NCBI GenBank assembly: GCA_009993605.1
Contig: JAACTB010000016.1
Coordinates: 1 to 64,000, forward strand
Reading direction: 5' to 3'
Source of the DNA: Erythrobacter sp.
Lineage (GTDB): Bacteria > Pseudomonadota > Alphaproteobacteria > Sphingomonadales > Sphingomonadaceae
Length of the DNA stretch: 64,000 bases
In this document: piece by piece, positions 62,891 to 64,000 of the stretch
Layout: every line of letters starts with the position of its first letter
Position numbering within the stretch: position 1 is the first letter of the stretch
The notes under the pieces: generated by a model
Databases searched by the model: none
Seen by the model: the letters and a program-made list of their open reading frames with translations, nothing else
Told to the model about the DNA's origin: nothing
Made by a program: the position numbers and the translations under genes

Positions 62891-64000
62891 TTACCGATCC
62901 GCGCGGACGTCTTCGTCCGCCGACGAACCGTATCCGTAGCCGTACCCGTATCCATACCCGTAGCCGGCCTGGCGCTGGTCGAGCTTCGTCAGCACTGCAC
63001 CGAGGATCTTTGCCCGGACATTGCGGAGGCGAGAAATGGCGGATTTGAGCCCGCGAAGCGCGACGCCTCCGGCTTCGATCACCATGATGGACCCTTCGAC
63101 GGAACGTGAGATCAAAGGCGCATCGGCCAGCCCGAGCAAGGGCGGCGCATCGATAACGATGTGATCGTATTCTTCCGAGAGCTGGGCGATAAGGACCGGT
63201 AGACGCTCGGAACTGAGAAGTTCGGCGGCATTGGGCGGCGTCGGCCCTGACGGCATGACGTGGATCGGCAATCGCGCCACGGAGGCGGTAAGGCCGCGCC
63301 AGTCGTCATCGCCCGCCAGATAATTGGCGAATCCCGTGTCGTTCGGGATTTCGACGAGGTCCGCGATCGAGGGCGAGCGCATATCGGCGTCGATCAGGAG
63401 CACCTTCTTGCCGGCCCTTCCCAATACGGATGCCAAAGCGTAGCTCGTCGTCGTCTTGCCCTCGGCTGGTCGGGAGCTTGTGACCATCATCGACCGCGGA
63501 AGGCCGTGAGACGAGGCGAAGGCCAGGTTCGTTCGGATGGACAGGAAGGCTTCGCTGATCTCGGACTTGACGTCCTCGACCTGATGGTAAGCCAGATCGG
63601 GATCCGTTTCAGGCACGCTGCCGAGAAGCGGAATACCCAGCGCCGGTTCCACCTTGCTGGGTTCGCGCAGGCCCTCGTCCATCTGTTCGAGGATGATGGC
63701 TGCGACGGCCGCGAGACCAAGGCCGAGCAAAAGCGCCAGCGCGAGGTTGATCGGGAGGCTGGGCGAGGACGGCCGCTGCGGGATGCGCGCACGGTCGATG
63801 ATCGAGATATTGCTCGCTTCGACGCCGGCGACGCCGATTTCCTTGTAACGCTGAAGCAGCGCTTCATAGAGCTGCCGGTTCGTATCGGCTTCGCGCTTGT
63901 AGATGTTATACTGAATGCTGTCGCGCTCCTGGTCCGACAGTTCTCCGCGCAGCGCGTTGACCTGCTGTTCCAGCTCCTGTTCGCGAGAGACGGCAGCCTG
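62891..64000 (-). CDS. Wzc/ExoP-like polysaccharide co-polymerase and tyrosine autokinase (5' end outside window)
   Basis: The C-terminal 369 residues of a BY-kinase. The visible part starts in a coiled coil with GNVR-domain sequence (RYKEIGVAGVEASN), then the second transmembrane span (NLALALLLGLGLAAVAAII), then the kinase: Walker A SRPAEGKTTT, Walker A' VLLIDADMRSP, Walker B HIVIDAPP. The tail is a (Gly-Tyr)6 cluster, the expected autophosphorylation site. It controls chain length and export together with an outer-membrane Wza not in the window. Frame is open at base 64000. Confidence 0.9.
   Translation of the reverse strand, partial: QAAVSREQELEQQVNALRGELSDQERDSIQYNIYKREADTNRQLYEALLQRYKEIGVAGVEASNISIIDRARIPQRPSSPSLPINLALALLLGLGLAAVAAIILEQMDEGLREPSKVEPALGIPLLGSVPETDPDLAYHQVEDVKSEISEAFLSIRTNLAFASSHGLPRSMMVTSSRPAEGKTTTSYALASVLGRAGKKVLLIDADMRSPSIADLVEIPNDTGFANYLAGDDDWRGLTASVARLPIHVMPSGPTPPNAAELLSSERLPVLIAQLSEEYDHIVIDAPPLLGLADAPLISRSVEGSIMVIEAGGVALRGLKSAISRLRNVRAKILGAVLTKLDQRQAGYGYGYGYGYGYGSSADEDVRADR
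62927..62965 (-). repeat. Six-base tandem repeat encoding (Gly-Tyr)6 in the autokinase tail
   Basis: Thirteen consecutive codons alternate Gly and Tyr (GYGYGYGYGYGYG), built from near-identical 6-base units on the minus strand such as GGGTAC and GGATAC. Changes in unit number would stay in frame and alter how many phosphorylatable tyrosines the kinase tail has. Confidence 0.75.

Overview
The window is a GC-rich stretch of an alphaproteobacterial chromosome, most likely order Sphingomonadales and probably Erythrobacteraceae. That call rests on gene content and remembered synteny: a TrcR/DUF1013 cell-cycle regulator, a DUF1192 protein next to a PIG3-type quinone oxidoreductase, a bactofilin with an M23 peptidase, a cisplatin-response ligase/exonuclease pair, and an Asp-type HemB. 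I see no rRNA, tRNA, CRISPR array, phage or insertion sequence.

Bases 1-31900 are mostly housekeeping genes. In order they are: a Suv3-like helicase cut by the left edge; a divergent chain of overlapping genes (M23 peptidase, hemB, two GNAT acetyltransferases, a membrane protein fused to a spermidine-synthase-like domain, a gamma-carbonic anhydrase); a minus-strand block (DUF1275 protein, DNA ligase and exonuclease, an ABC-2 exporter, clpA, DUF1192); then a quinone oxidoreductase, an LpxH-like phosphatase with a glycosyltransferase, trcR and an acyl-CoA ligase. A cell-envelope and ribosome block follows: bactofilin with M23 peptidase, divergent from nadD-rsfS-rlmH-envC-ctpA-dsbB-coq7. The conserved rsfS-rlmH junction holds a compact cluster of six hairpins, the most unusual non-coding feature here.

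Bases 31900-64000 form one very large polysaccharide locus, read almost entirely on the minus strand from a Wzc-type tyrosine autokinase (cut by the right edge) down to a UDP-glucuronate 4-epimerase and a Tat-exported beta-helix-like protein. A WecB-type 2-epimerase on the plus strand faces it at the left border. The locus carries Wzx flippase, Wzy polymerase and Wzc co-polymerase, so it is a Wzx/Wzy-dependent exopolysaccharide, capsule or O-antigen system. A PglC-like phosphoglycosyltransferase would start the repeat unit.

The sugar genes fall into modules. PglF/PglE/PglD-like enzymes would make UDP-N,N'-diacetylbacillosamine or a relative. A CapE/FnlA-like dehydratase with an RmlD-like reductase and the WecB-like epimerase would make an L-FucNAc or L-QuiNAc type sugar. 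HisH2/HisF2/WbuX homologues would convert an N-acetyl to an acetamidino group. TviB and WecC dehydrogenases would give HexNAc-uronic acids, which an asparagine-synthase homologue may amidate. A C-methyltransferase-like protein, a CatB-type O-acetyltransferase, a cytoplasmic-looking heparinase II/III homologue and a fused ADH/Gfo-Idh-MocA oxidoreductase add further modification. The exact glycan is not predictable from sequence alone, but the combination points to an uncommon, amidine- and amide-rich polymer.
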